Assembly: GCA_051877575.1 (NCBI GenBank)
Contig: JBJEJA010000010.1
Span: 62,001 to 126,000 of the forward strand
Length of the DNA: 64,000 bases
Direction of reading: 5' to 3'
Source of the DNA: UBA2882 sp051877575
GTDB taxonomy: Bacteria > Bacillota > Clostridia > Lachnospirales > Lachnospiraceae
In this document: positions 24,765 through 33,193 of the stretch, in pieces
Numbering within the stretch: the first letter of the stretch is position 1
Layout of the letters: every line of letters begins with the position of its first letter
Notes under the pieces: generated by a model
What the model was told of the DNA's origin: nothing
The model's input: the letters and a program-made list of their open reading frames with translations, nothing else
The model's database searches: none
Position numbers and translations under genes: made by a program

Positions 24765-26401
24765 CAATTATTATCATCCTCTGTATCAGCAGTATAAACA
24801 GTACGTTTTCTTGCCATGGCATCACTTGCCAGATATTCGTCGTAGGTTGTGATCTTGTCGATCAATGTACCGTCCGGCAGAATTTCCATGATGCGGTTTG
24901 CGGTGGTCTGTACAAACTGATGGTCATGGCAGGCAAACAATACAACGCCGCCGAATTTAATCAGTCCGTTATTCAATGCGGTAATGGATTCCATATCCAG
25001 ATGGTTGGTGGGCTCATCCAGTACCAGGCAGTTTGCGCCGCTGATCATCATTTTGGATAAGAGGCAGCGGACTTTCTCGCCACCGGAAAGGACTTTCACT
25101 TTTTTCACACCGTCTTCTCCGGCAAAGAGCATACGTCCCAGGAAGCCACGTACATAGGTAATGTCATCCACGGGAGAGTAGCCCATGAGCCAGTCGGCAA
25201 TGGTTAAATCGTTATTGAATTCCTCTGTGGAATCCTTGGGGAAGTATGCCTGGGAAGTAGTGACACCCCATTTAAAGGAGCCTTCGTCCGGTTCCAGTTC
25301 ACCCATAAGGATTTTGAAAAGCGTGGTTTTGGCCAATTCGTTGCCGCCTACAAAAGCGACCTTATCGTCGTGATTTAAAATAAAGGATACGTGGTCTAAA
25401 ACCTTTTCTCCGTTAATGGTCTTGGTAATATTTTCTACAGTCAATACTTCGTTACCGATCTCTCTGTCGGGGCGGAAGTCAATGTAGGGATATTTTCTGC
25501 TGGAAGGTTTGATTTCATCCAGTTCGATTTTTTCCAATGCTTTCTTACGGGAAGTCGCCTGTTTGGACTTGGAAGCGTTGGCAGAGAAGCGGGAAATAAA
25601 TTCCTGCAGCTCCTTGATCTTTTCTTCCTTCTTTTTGTTGGCTTCTTTCATCTGTTTGATCAAAAGCTGGCTGGATTCATACCAGAAATCGTAGTTGCCG
25701 GCATATAACTGGATTTTGCCGTAGTCGATGTCTGCAATATGGGTGCAGACCTTATTTAAGAAGTAACGGTCATGGGATACGACGATAACCGTATTTTCAA
25801 AATCAATTAAGAAGTCTTCCAGCCATGCAATGGCATCCAGATCCAGGTGGTTGGTGGGCTCATCCAACAGCAGAATATCGGGATTGCCGAATAATGCTTT
25901 GGCAAGAAGCACCTTTACCTTCTGGCTGCCGTTTAAGTCGCTCATAGTGGAGTAGTGCAGTTCTGTTTCGATACCGAGACCGTTTAACAGCATTGCGGCA
26001 TTGGTCTCCGCATCCCAGCCGTCCATTTCGGCAAATTCCGCTTCCAGCTCGCTGGCGCGGATACCGTCTTCGTCGGTAAAGTCTTCCTTGGCATAGATCG
26101 CATCTTTTTCTTTCATGATTTCGTATAATCTGGCATTGCCCATGATGACCACATCCATGACCGGATAAGCATCATATTTGAAATGGTCCTGTTCCAATAC
26201 GGAAAGGCGCTGTCCGGGAGTGATGATAATCTCGCCGTTGGTAGTCTCCAGACTGCCGGATAGTATTTTTAAGAAAGTGGATTTGCCGGCACCGTTGGCA
26301 CCGATCAGTCCATAACAGTTTCCTTCTGTAAATTTGATATTGACTTCTTCAAATAAAGCCTTTTTTCCTACACGATAGGTTACATTACTTGCCTGTATCA
26401 T
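24764..26401 (-). CDS. ABC-F family ATPase (YkpA/YbiT-like)
   Basis: Two ABC ATPase domains without membrane segments, joined by a charged linker (about 240-310), define the ABC-F family, whose members act on the ribosome in translation or antibiotic protection. The first domain has Walker A GANGAGKST and LLLDEPTNHLDLD; the second has LVLDEPTNHLDME and the signature LSGGEKVR. The second Walker A is altered: GGNELAKTT, with Ala where Gly normally precedes the Lys. The 545-residue length and domain order fit the YbiT/YkpA branch rather than resistance types. GAGGT precedes the ATG. It has its own promoter at 26451-26478. Confidence 0.9.
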   Translation of the reverse strand: MIQASNVTYRVGKKALFEEVNIKFTEGNCYGLIGANGAGKSTFLKILSGSLETTNGEIIITPGQRLSVLEQDHFKYDAYPVMDVVIMGNARLYEIMKEKDAIYAKEDFTDEDGIRASELEAEFAEMDGWDAETNAAMLLNGLGIETELHYSTMSDLNGSQKVKVLLAKALFGNPDILLLDEPTNHLDLDAIAWLEDFLIDFENTVIVVSHDRYFLNKVCTHIADIDYGKIQLYAGNYDFWYESSQLLIKQMKEANKKKEEKIKELQEFISRFSANASKSKQATSRKKALEKIELDEIKPSSRKYPYIDFRPDREIGNEVLTVENITKTINGEKVLDHVSFILNHDDKVAFVGGNELAKTTLFKILMGELEPDEGSFKWGVTTSQAYFPKDSTEEFNNDLTIADWLMGYSPVDDITYVRGFLGRMLFAGEDGVKKVKVLSGGEKVRCLLSKMMISGANCLVLDEPTNHLDMESITALNNGLIKFGGVVLFACHDHQFVQTTANRIMEILPDGTLIDKITTYDEYLASDAMARKRTVYTADTEDDNN

Positions 26402-26450
26402 TGTAATACCTCTGTTTTCCTAGATTTTTCGGTTTATACGCATCATTTTT

Positions 26451-26478
26451 ATTATACATGAAAACGCTGAATTTTCAA
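26451..26478 (-). promoter_or_regulatory. Promoter of ABC-F / PHP-HAD operon
   Basis: On the minus strand TTGAAA (26478-26473) and TATAAT (26456-26451) are 16 bp apart, giving a 5' leader of roughly 45 bases before the ABC-F start. Confidence 0.7.
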
Positions 26479-26523
26479 GGAAAATAACTGCGATATGACA
26501 GGAACTGCCGGAGGTCCTAAAAA

Positions 26524-26563
26524 AACAGATATCACGGAAATCCACTTTCCTTTGATATCTGTT
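26524..26563 (-). terminator. Terminator of diguanylate cyclase gene
   Basis: AACAGATATCA (26524-26534) pairs with 26553-26563, extended inside by GGAAA/TTTCC, and is followed on the minus strand by TTTTTTT. An outer repeat ACTGCCGGA...TCCGGCAGT flanks the hairpin and could extend it. Confidence 0.85.
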
Positions 26564-26606
26564 ATTTATTAAGACGTTCCGGCAGTCTCTGTATTTTATG
26601 GTTTAT

Positions 26607-27716
26607 TTATGCAACTACCCGGTTTTTGCCTTCCTTTTTGCCTTTGTACAGATTGTCATCCGCAAGGGAAATCAGTTTGGTAACCGCAAGTCCCGGGATA
26701 TATTCCGCAACGCCGAAAGTCATAGTAATGCGAAGGGAGATATTATCTGCTTTCGTAACGGAAGCGGCAATTTCTTTTCGAAGCTTTTCGGCAATGGGAA
26801 TGGTGGCTTTTGCATTATCATGTATCAGGATCAAAATTTCTTCGCCGCCCCATCGGCAGACTCTGGCATCTTCCGGTACATGAGCAGTAATGATGTCTGC
26901 CACATTTACAAGAACTTCATCACCGAAATTATGTCCGTAAGTATCATTTACCTTTTTAAAATCATCAATATCGCCGATAATTACCGAAAAAATCCGGCCT
27001 TTGGATCCGGCTGCTTCGATGGCGGCGGATAAATCCTTGTCCATGCTGCGGCGGTTTAAGAGTCCGGTTAACGGATCCTTGCTGGAAGCCGCTTTCAGCA
27101 ACTCGTTTTGGGATTCAAGACGTATTTCGTTGCGTCTGATTTCAATCGTAAAAAGAATGGAGAAGAAAATCAGCATCAGGAATGCCACCAATGCATTCAG
27201 ATTGTAGGCAAGGGTCAGATTTTTGTCATATTTTCTTTCTGTATAGATCGGATCGATATAACTGCAAAAGATTTTGGTCAGGACAAAAATGCACATGGTA
27301 ATAAAGGCAAAAACAAAAGGTTTTGCCATACTGCGACCGAACTGCGGCAGAGAATATGCCAGATAAAAAGCCACCGGTATCAATGCCAGCGTGTAAATCA
27401 TATATCCCCATTCCCAGCCCGCAAGAAGAGATGAGAAAGTGGAGTGAAATAATATTTCACAAAAAGCACATAAATAAATGGCATAGAATTTTCCTTTTGG
27501 GGGGAGAATTGTGCCGATGATCAAATAAAAAAGGATTGATAAAAAGTTATATACATATAAGATCGTATAGTTTAATGAAAAAAATCTGATTGTAATACAA
27601 ACATGGACGAACGCAATGGAATAACAGAGAAAGCGGTATTTACTTACATCCGAAATTTCGCGCTTGCCGTTTAATATTTCTATCAGATGGCGAAACTGCC
27701 TTACCAAGACTTTCAT
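26607..27716 (-). CDS. Membrane diguanylate cyclase (GGDEF)
   Basis: The first half (about 25-190) has six or so hydrophobic helices, a membrane sensor of unknown ligand. The C-terminal GGDEF domain (about 205-369) shows DPLTGLLNRRS, the metal-binding IGDIDDFKKVNDTYGH and the active-site loop WGGEEILIL, an acceptable GGEEF variant. The product would be cyclic di-GMP from two GTP. No RxxD inhibitory site is seen five residues before the loop (sequence PEDARVCRW), so product inhibition at that site is unlikely. It lies 37 bp downstream of yjfB and is followed by a strong terminator. Confidence 0.88.
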   Translation of the reverse strand: MKVLVRQFRHLIEILNGKREISDVSKYRFLCYSIAFVHVCITIRFFSLNYTILYVYNFLSILFYLIIGTILPPKGKFYAIYLCAFCEILFHSTFSSLLAGWEWGYMIYTLALIPVAFYLAYSLPQFGRSMAKPFVFAFITMCIFVLTKIFCSYIDPIYTERKYDKNLTLAYNLNALVAFLMLIFFSILFTIEIRRNEIRLESQNELLKAASSKDPLTGLLNRRSMDKDLSAAIEAAGSKGRIFSVIIGDIDDFKKVNDTYGHNFGDEVLVNVADIITAHVPEDARVCRWGGEEILILIHDNAKATIPIAEKLRKEIAASVTKADNISLRITMTFGVAEYIPGLAVTKLISLADDNLYKGKKEGKNRVVA

Positions 27717-27753
27717 GAATACTCCTTAGTCAAAATACTCTGATATTCGTATA

Positions 27754-27945
27754 TTATACAGAAACATCTATATTGGAACCTACGTTGGGATTAACGGACA
27801 ATTCCATGGAGTGGTCAATCATTTTAACCAGATTAGCGCCGAGTTCCGAATTTAATTCCATTGTTTTATCTAACATTGCCACGCCTACACTGCTTTTCAG
27901 ATTGGTTTGGGACATAGCTGATGATAAAGCTGCAATATCCATCAT
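27754..27945 (-). CDS. yjfB: YjfB-family small protein (putative motility protein)
   Basis: A 63-residue protein with the family start MDIAALSSAMSQTNL and the conserved middle GVAMLDKTMELN. The YjfB family is widespread in Firmicutes and is described as a putative motility protein, with little direct evidence. AGGAGG six bases before the double ATG gives a very good start (the second ATG, 27942, is equally possible). The upstream leader contains a 12-bp palindrome GTACTTTAGTAC. A diguanylate cyclase lies directly downstream, consistent with a link to surface or motility control. Confidence 0.85.
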   Translation of the reverse strand: MMDIAALSSAMSQTNLKSSVGVAMLDKTMELNSELGANLVKMIDHSMELSVNPNVGSNIDVSV

Positions 27946-27995
27946 GAATTTCCTCCTTTTGGACGTACTAAAGTACTAACACTTTTGTTTATTTT

Positions 27996-28004
27996 ATTAT
28001 ATCA
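27996..28004 (-). promoter_or_regulatory. Extended -10 element for yjfB
   Basis: TGATATAAT on the minus strand is an extended -10 box about 50 bp before the start codon; no standard -35 at proper spacing was found. Confidence 0.5.
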
Positions 28005-28064
28005 GAGAGGAAAATTCAACTTTTTTATAAAAGTTTTTTATCGGGAAGGGAAGGCGGAAAGCGC

Positions 28065-28093
28065 TAGACAAAAGGTACAAAAAAAGCTATAAT
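28065..28093 (+). promoter_or_regulatory. Promoter of degenerate GGDEF gene
   Basis: TAGACA and TATAAT lie 17 bp apart, 56 bp before the start codon. Confidence 0.7.
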
Positions 28094-28149
28094 ATTTGTG
28101 ACTTGTTGCTTGAAAAAAACGGAGCAATGAACAGAGAGAGGGATAGGAT

Positions 28150-29064
28150 ATGGCATTTGGGCTGATACCGTTAGAAAAACGATTAAAGGACAATATCAGA
28201 AATTACAGTCTGGATCAGATTTTTGAAATCGGGCAGTTGTCCGAATTTTTGGAAAATATTAACAAAGTGACCGGCATCAGTCTTCTTTTGACGGACAGAC
28301 ACGGTGAGAAAGCGGCCAGCGCGGGAAATTTTGTGGGATTTAAGCCGGATACGGTAAATGCGCCCGGGAAAAAGATTCGTGTAGCCGGCAGGACTGTCGC
28401 ACATTTATATACGAAAGAGGAAGAAATGCGGGACGGTGCAAAAGAGGCATTTGTTGACAGCTTTGTGGAACAGCTGACGAGACAGGCTGAGAAAGCATAC
28501 GAATCCATTGAACTGTCCTTGTATGCGGATGACCTGGAGCAGAAACTGGAGAAGGAACAGTATCAGGTAAAACACGGAGAAAAAGAGGATGCCCTGACAG
28601 GAGTTCTCAACAGCACTTATTTTGATAATAAACTGAAGGTGGTTGATCGTTCCCAGATTGTGCCGGTGGCGGTGATCTGTGCCAATATCAATGACTGGAA
28701 ATATGTCAACGATCATTTCGGAGATGAGGAAAGTGATCGTTTGATACAGGTGGTTGCCTCTTTTTTGAAATCGGAGGCGAAACCGGAATACATCATCGGC
28801 AGATGCGGAGGGGATTTCTTTAACGTACTCATTCCCATGACAGAAGACGGGGAAGCGGAAGAGTATTGCAGACGGGTACAGCAGAAATGCCTTGACTTTG
28901 AGGATGCACATCTTGCTCCCAGTGTAGCCTGCGGATATGTGATCAAATATAATGTTGAGCAGAGTCTCTCTGAGTTGTTATCCGATGCGGAATATGAGAT
29001 GTTTAACAACAAATTTGAAATAAAAAATGCACCGGGATACAGAGAACGTCTGGAAAAGGCATAA
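28150..29064 (+). CDS. Degenerate GGDEF-domain protein
   Basis: A soluble 304-residue protein. Residues about 1-105 look like a small sensory domain of the PocR/GAF-like type (DQIFEIGQLSEFLENINKVT, then LLLTDRHGEKAASAG). A coiled-coil helix (about 110-150) leads to a GGDEF fold (about 152-300: EDALTGVLNSTYFDN, ANINDWKYVNDHFGD). The active-site loop reads RCGGDFFNVL, so the second acidic residue of GGDEF is replaced by Phe and the metal-binding position reads NIND. Catalysis is doubtful; a regulatory or ligand-binding role is more likely. It is near, but divergent from, yjfB and the active diguanylate cyclase. Confidence 0.8.
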   Translation: MAFGLIPLEKRLKDNIRNYSLDQIFEIGQLSEFLENINKVTGISLLLTDRHGEKAASAGNFVGFKPDTVNAPGKKIRVAGRTVAHLYTKEEEMRDGAKEAFVDSFVEQLTRQAEKAYESIELSLYADDLEQKLEKEQYQVKHGEKEDALTGVLNSTYFDNKLKVVDRSQIVPVAVICANINDWKYVNDHFGDEESDRLIQVVASFLKSEAKPEYIIGRCGGDFFNVLIPMTEDGEAEEYCRRVQQKCLDFEDAHLAPSVACGYVIKYNVEQSLSELLSDAEYEMFNNKFEIKNAPGYRERLEKA

Positions 29065-29079
29065 AAAGAAGTGGTGTGG

Positions 29080-29114
29080 GGCTGTTGCATTTCAAAATGC
29101 GGCAGCCTTAATTT
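29080..29114 (+). terminator. Hairpin after degenerate GGDEF gene
   Basis: A 12-bp stem with two G.U pairs (29080-29091 with 29096-29107) has a 4-nt loop and is followed by TTAATTT. It is a plausible weak terminator, 15 bases past the stop codon. Confidence 0.6.
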
Positions 29115-29169
29115 ATGCATTGCGGGAAAAATACCGGGAAGCGGACTGAGCGGAAAAGGAGTAAAAGAA

Positions 29170-29961
29170 ATGGGTAAAAAAGCGGTTTTTTTTGACATAG
29201 ACGGAACTCTGCTGATACAGGGCAGGCAGGTAGTGGAGTCAACGGTGGAGGCGATACGAAAAATCCGTGCAAACGGACATCTTGCGTTTATCTGCAGCGG
29301 CAGAAGCCGGATCATGATCCCCCAGACACCGGTTCTGGACATGGGATTTGACGGTATTGTAGGGGCTTGCGGAACTTATGGGGAATATGAGGGAAAAGAA
29401 GTGTTCCGCTATTCTCTGGATAAACAGCAGCTGGAAGAACTGATTTCCGTGTTCCGGAAATATTATGCCATGTATATTCTGGAAGGAACGGAATATATAT
29501 ACTATGATGAAGAAATGGTAAATGACTTTGAAGAGGACTGGTATCTCCAATATGTCAATGATACGATCCCTCATAATTTCCTGCCTGTACAGAACGTAGA
29601 ACGCATTGATGCGTGTAAGGCAAGTATTCATGCAAAAAATACGGATCCCGAAGAGGTTTACGGGAAACTGCGCCGAAATTTTGAGGTGCTGGAGCATGTA
29701 TTCGGAGTGGCAGAATTTGTTCCCAAGGGATTTTCCAAGGCAAAAGGGATTGAACTCATGTGTGAAAAGCTGGGTATTGACAGAGCGGATACCATAGCCG
29801 TGGGTGACAGCATCAATGATGTGGATATGCTGAAATATGCCGGGATAGGCATTTGTATGGGAAACGGAAGCGAACCGGCAAAGGCATGTGCCGATTATAT
29901 TACTTCCGATATTCTTGATGACGGAATTTATCGTGCAATGGAGCATTTTCAACTATTATAG
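29170..29961 (+). CDS. Cof-type HAD-IIB phosphatase
   Basis: A 263-residue protein starting MGKKAVFFDIDGTLL (motif I), with FICSGRSR (motif II), the Cof cap in the middle, KGFSKAKGIELM and AVGDSINDVDMLKYA (motif IV) and the usual ending CADYITSDILDDGIYRAM. The frame extends upstream to 29071, but AGGAG eight bases before the ATG at 29170 decides the start, and the upstream extension would cover a hairpin. The enzyme probably removes phosphate from a sugar phosphate or cofactor; specificity is unknown. It is one of four HAD proteins in the window. Confidence 0.9.
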   Translation: MGKKAVFFDIDGTLLIQGRQVVESTVEAIRKIRANGHLAFICSGRSRIMIPQTPVLDMGFDGIVGACGTYGEYEGKEVFRYSLDKQQLEELISVFRKYYAMYILEGTEYIYYDEEMVNDFEEDWYLQYVNDTIPHNFLPVQNVERIDACKASIHAKNTDPEEVYGKLRRNFEVLEHVFGVAEFVPKGFSKAKGIELMCEKLGIDRADTIAVGDSINDVDMLKYAGIGICMGNGSEPAKACADYITSDILDDGIYRAMEHFQLL

Positions 29962-30116
29962 GAGATGCTTTCTTTTCTTTTTCTTTGCCGAATTTTTAGA
30001 ATTATAAAATAAGTATTAAATGTGCTTTTTTGAGGCTGAGTAAGAAAAGAATAGAAAAAGAGAGGAAATATATAGAAAATAAGAGAAAAGTGATATGTAA
30101 ACAATTGTGGATTGGT

Positions 30117-30145
30117 TTGCAACACATTCCATAAATTACTAATAT
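30117..30145 (+). promoter_or_regulatory. groESL promoter
   Basis: TTGCAA and TAATAT are 17 bp apart and end 12 bp before the CIRCE element, which would cover the transcription start. Confidence 0.65.
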
Positions 30146-30156
30146 ATGTATTGCAG

Positions 30157-30183
30157 TTAGCACTCAAGTCAAATGAGTGCTAA
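30157..30183. promoter_or_regulatory. CIRCE operator (HrcA site)
   Basis: TTAGCACTC, nine bases, then GAGTGCTAA: a perfect match to the CIRCE consensus. HrcA binding here represses groESL until heat or misfolded protein titrates GroEL. The operator is 51 bp before groES. Confidence 0.97.
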
Positions 30184-30234
30184 TAAAACAGAAAAGAGAG
30201 AAAACAAACATACATTTTTAAGGAGGCATTTATT

Positions 30235-30507
30235 ATGAAATTAGCACCACTTGGCGACAGAGTCGTATTGAAACCGTTAGTAGCAGAAGAGACAACCAAA
30301 TCAGGTATCGTTCTTCCCGGGACAGAAAAAGAAAAACCCCAGCAGGCAGAAGTTGTTGCGGTAGGACCGGGAACCGAAAAAGTAAAAATGGAAGTAAAGG
30401 AAGGCGATAAAGTCATTTACTCCAAATATTCCGGAACGGAAGTAAAAGCAGATGAAGAAAACTTCATCATTGTAAGTCAGGCAGATATTCTGGCAATCAT
30501 TCAGTAA
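30235..30507 (+). CDS. groES: Co-chaperonin GroES (Hsp10)
   Basis: A 90-residue protein with MKLAPLGDRVVLKPL at the start, the mobile loop (ETTKSGIVLPGTEKEKP) that docks on GroEL, and the GDKVIYSKYSGTEVK beta-barrel core. AAGGAGG precedes the ATG. It is slightly shorter than the usual 94 or so residues but complete. Together with groEL 94 bp downstream it forms the Hsp60 folding chamber under HrcA/CIRCE control. The short gap to groEL contains two copies of an AAACAGACAAAATG repeat. Confidence 0.98.
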   Translation: MKLAPLGDRVVLKPLVAEETTKSGIVLPGTEKEKPQQAEVVAVGPGTEKVKMEVKEGDKVIYSKYSGTEVKADEENFIIVSQADILAIIQ

Positions 30508-30601
30508 GTCATTGTCCGGGCATAAAGAAAATAAAACGGACCAAATAAAACAGACAAAATGAAACAGACAAAATGAAACGAATAATCAGGAGGTCATTGT
30601 T

Positions 30602-32227
30602 ATGGCAAAAGAAATTAAATACGGAGCAGAAGCTCGTGCAGCATTAGAATCAGGTGTTAATCAGTTGGCGGATACAGTCAGAGTTACATTGGGACCGAAA
30701 GGAAGAAACGTTGTTCTGGATAAATCCTACGGTGCTCCGCTCATTACAAACGACGGTGTTACCATTGCAAAGGAAATTGAATTGGAAGATGCTTTTGAAA
30801 ATATGGGAGCACAGCTTGTCAAAGAAGTTGCAACCAAGACAAATGATGTAGCCGGTGACGGTACAACAACCGCAACCGTTCTGGCACAGGCAATGGTCAA
30901 TGCGGGAATGAAGAACCTGGCAGCAGGTGCTAACCCGATCATTTTAAGAAAAGGTATGAAAAAAGCAACCGATTGTGCAGTAGATGCAATCGCAAAGATG
31001 AGTTCCAAAGTAAAAGGAAAAGAACATATTGCCAAGGTTGCCGCAATCTCCGCAGGAGATGAGGAAGTCGGCAATCTGGTAGCAGACGCTATGGAAAAAG
31101 TTTCCGGTGACGGTGTTATTACCATTGAAGAAAGCAAGACCATGCAGACAGAGCTGGATCTGGTAGAAGGTATGCAGTTTGACCGCGGTTATATCAGTGC
31201 ATATATGGCTACGGACATGGAAAAAATGGAGGCAACACTCGACAATCCTTATATCCTGATTACAGATAAAAAGATCAGCAATATTCAGGAAATCTTACCT
31301 TTGTTGGAGCAGATCGTTCAGTCCGGTGCAAAACTGTTGATCATCGCCGAAGATGTTGAAGGAGAAGCACTTACGACTTTGATCGTTAACAAACTGCGTG
31401 GTACATTCAATGTAGTAGCGGTAAAAGCTCCCGGCTACGGCGACAGAAGAAAAGCAATGTTGGAAGATATCGCAATTCTTACAGGCGGTCAGGTAATTTC
31501 CTCCGAACTCGGCATGGATCTGAAAGAGACTACCATGGATCAGTTGGGTCGTGCAAAATCCGTTAAAGTCCAGAAAGAAAATACCGTTATCGTTGACGGT
31601 GAAGGCGATAAAGCTGCAATCGATGCAAGAATTGCAAGCATCAAACAGCAGATCGAAGAGACAACATCCGATTTCGACAGAGAAAAATTACAGGAAAGAC
31701 TTGCAAAACTGGCAGGCGGCGTAGCAGTAATCCGCGTAGGTGCTGCAACAGAAACAGAAATGAAAGAAGCAAAACTGCGTCTGGAAGATGCTCTGGCAGC
31801 TACAAGAGCAGCGGTAGAAGAAGGTATTATTGCAGGCGGCGGTTCTGCATATATCCACGCATCCAAAGAGGTTGCAAAGCTTGCCGATACGCTGGAAGGG
31901 GATGAGAAGACAGGTGCACAGATTATTCTGAAGGCACTGGAGGCTCCTCTGTTCCATATCGCATCCAATGCAGGTCTGGAAGGTAGCGTAATCATCAATA
32001 AAGTCCGCGAATCCAAACCGGGCATCGGCTTTGATGCATTAAAAGAAGAATATACGGATATGGTTGAAAGCGGTATTCTGGATCCTGCCAAAGTTACCAG
32101 AAGTGCATTACAGAATGCAACCAGTGTTGCATCCACGTTGCTGACAACAGAATCTGTTGTAGCCAATATCAAAGAGCCCGCACCGGCAATGCCTGCAGGC
32201 GGACCTGACATGGGCGGCATGATGTAA
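30602..32227 (+). CDS. groEL: Chaperonin GroEL (Hsp60)
   Basis: A 541-residue chaperonin subunit with the family start AKEIKYGAEARAALESGVNQ, the nucleotide-binding GDGTTTATVLAQ motif, the apical domain (LEGMQFDRGYISAYM) and a C-terminal GGPDMGGMM tail lining the cavity. AGGAGG precedes the ATG. Codons are strongly biased, as expected for a highly expressed gene. It is transcribed with groES and ends before a strong terminator at 32337. Confidence 0.99.
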   Translation: MAKEIKYGAEARAALESGVNQLADTVRVTLGPKGRNVVLDKSYGAPLITNDGVTIAKEIELEDAFENMGAQLVKEVATKTNDVAGDGTTTATVLAQAMVNAGMKNLAAGANPIILRKGMKKATDCAVDAIAKMSSKVKGKEHIAKVAAISAGDEEVGNLVADAMEKVSGDGVITIEESKTMQTELDLVEGMQFDRGYISAYMATDMEKMEATLDNPYILITDKKISNIQEILPLLEQIVQSGAKLLIIAEDVEGEALTTLIVNKLRGTFNVVAVKAPGYGDRRKAMLEDIAILTGGQVISSELGMDLKETTMDQLGRAKSVKVQKENTVIVDGEGDKAAIDARIASIKQQIEETTSDFDREKLQERLAKLAGGVAVIRVGAATETEMKEAKLRLEDALAATRAAVEEGIIAGGGSAYIHASKEVAKLADTLEGDEKTGAQIILKALEAPLFHIASNAGLEGSVIINKVRESKPGIGFDALKEEYTDMVESGILDPAKVTRSALQNATSVASTLLTTESVVANIKEPAPAMPAGGPDMGGMM

Positions 32228-32336
32228 GCATAAGCGGTATCGACCGATCAACAATCAACAGATTGCAAATCAATAAATTGATAGATTAATAGATTAGCAA
32301 ATCAATAGACTAAGAAATTAATAAGTGAAATGATGA

Positions 32337-32369
32337 AAACAGGCGGCTGTATTTTAGCCGCCTGTTTTT
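32337..32369 (+). terminator. groESL terminator
   Basis: A perfect 12-bp stem (AAACAGGCGGCT at 32337-32348 with 32356-32367) and T run. The 109 bp between the groEL stop and this hairpin are A/T-rich near-repeats of AATCAATAGATT type with no gene. Confidence 0.92.
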
Positions 32370-32404
32370 GGCTTTTTACATTTGGAGAAATTTATAAATA
32401 TAGT

Positions 32405-32857
32405 GGCGGAGAGAGGGCATAGGTGGCGAAAACAGCTTATTATGCCCAGAGAGAAGGTAGTATTCAGGATGAGAAGGGGTAAAGAAAAGAAAAAGGCGTT
32501 TTTATGCCCACAAAACGGGAGAAAAAGAGGCGGAGAGAGGGCATAGGTGGCAAAAATAGCTCATTATGCCCAGAGAGAAGGCGGTATTCAGGTTGAGAAG
32601 GGGTAAAGAAAAGAAAAAGGCGTTTTTATGCCCACAAAAAGAGGGAAANNNNNNNNNNNNNNNNNNNNNNNNNNNNNNNNNNNNNNNNNNNNNNNNNNNN
32701 NNNNNNNNNNNNNNNNNNNNNNNNNNNNNNNNNNNNNNNNNNNNNNNNTGAGAAGGGGTAAAGAAAAGAAAAAGGCGTTTTTATGCCCACAAAAAGAGGG
32801 AAAAAGAGGCGGAGAGAGGGCATAGAGAGCAAAAACAGCTTATTATGCCCAGAGAGA
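32405..32857. repeat. 124-bp tandem repeat array interrupted by assembly gap
   Basis: A G/A-rich unit starting GGCGGAGAGAGGGCATA occurs at 32405, 32529 and 32808; the first two are exactly 124 bp apart. Each unit contains a dyad GGGCATA...TATGCCC (32415-32421 with 32441-32447 in the first) and a second TTATGCCCACAAAA segment. Copies differ at only a few bases. Because 124 is not a multiple of three and the frames differ between copies, it is not coding. The number of units is unknown since the array contains a run of N. It lies between the groESL terminator and the sortase-adhesin pair. Confidence 0.88.
32649..32748. other. Assembly gap (100 N)
   Basis: Exactly 100 N bases, the usual placeholder for a gap of unknown size, in the middle of the tandem repeat. 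Sequence and copy number here are not known. Confidence 0.97.
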
Positions 32858-33032
32858 ATAAGGGATGTGGGTTGGAATATCGGAACCGACGGGACAAATA
32901 AGTTTACATAACTCAAAACACGGAAGAACTGTGTCTGTTTTGTGGCTGTTTCAATGGTAAAAAATTCCAGGAATGTTGTAATTATCACTATGGCAGGATA
33001 AAAAATCTAATCGGGGAAATATTGATCAGAGG

Positions 33033-33061
33033 TTGAAATTATTACGATTTTATTATATTAT
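33033..33061 (+). promoter_or_regulatory. Promoter of sortase-adhesin operon
   Basis: TTGAAA and TATTAT are 17 bp apart, giving a leader of about 125 bases before the sortase gene. Confidence 0.65.
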
Positions 33062-33112
33062 GTAAATCAATAGTGGAGTATTGGGGTACTATGCCCAATA
33101 TTCAAAAATAAG

Positions 33113-33180
33113 TCTAAAAAGCAAGATAAAAAATAAGATAAAAAATAAGATAAAAATAAGATAAAAAAGATAAAAATCAA
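33113..33180 (+). repeat. Short A-rich tandem repeat in the sortase leader
   Basis: Units of the type AAGATAAAAAAT are repeated about five times immediately before the sortase gene. Slippage here would alter leader length and spacing to the start codon. Confidence 0.6.
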
Positions 33181-33193
33181 GATGGAAGTCAAG

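Noticed and set aside
32405..32857. CRISPR array
   Set aside because: The whole 124-bp unit is conserved, with no alternation of short repeats and unique spacers, and no cas genes are present.
32566..32988. Protein-coding reading of the tandem repeat region
   Set aside because: The 124-bp period shifts the frame in each copy and the apparent frames run through N bases.
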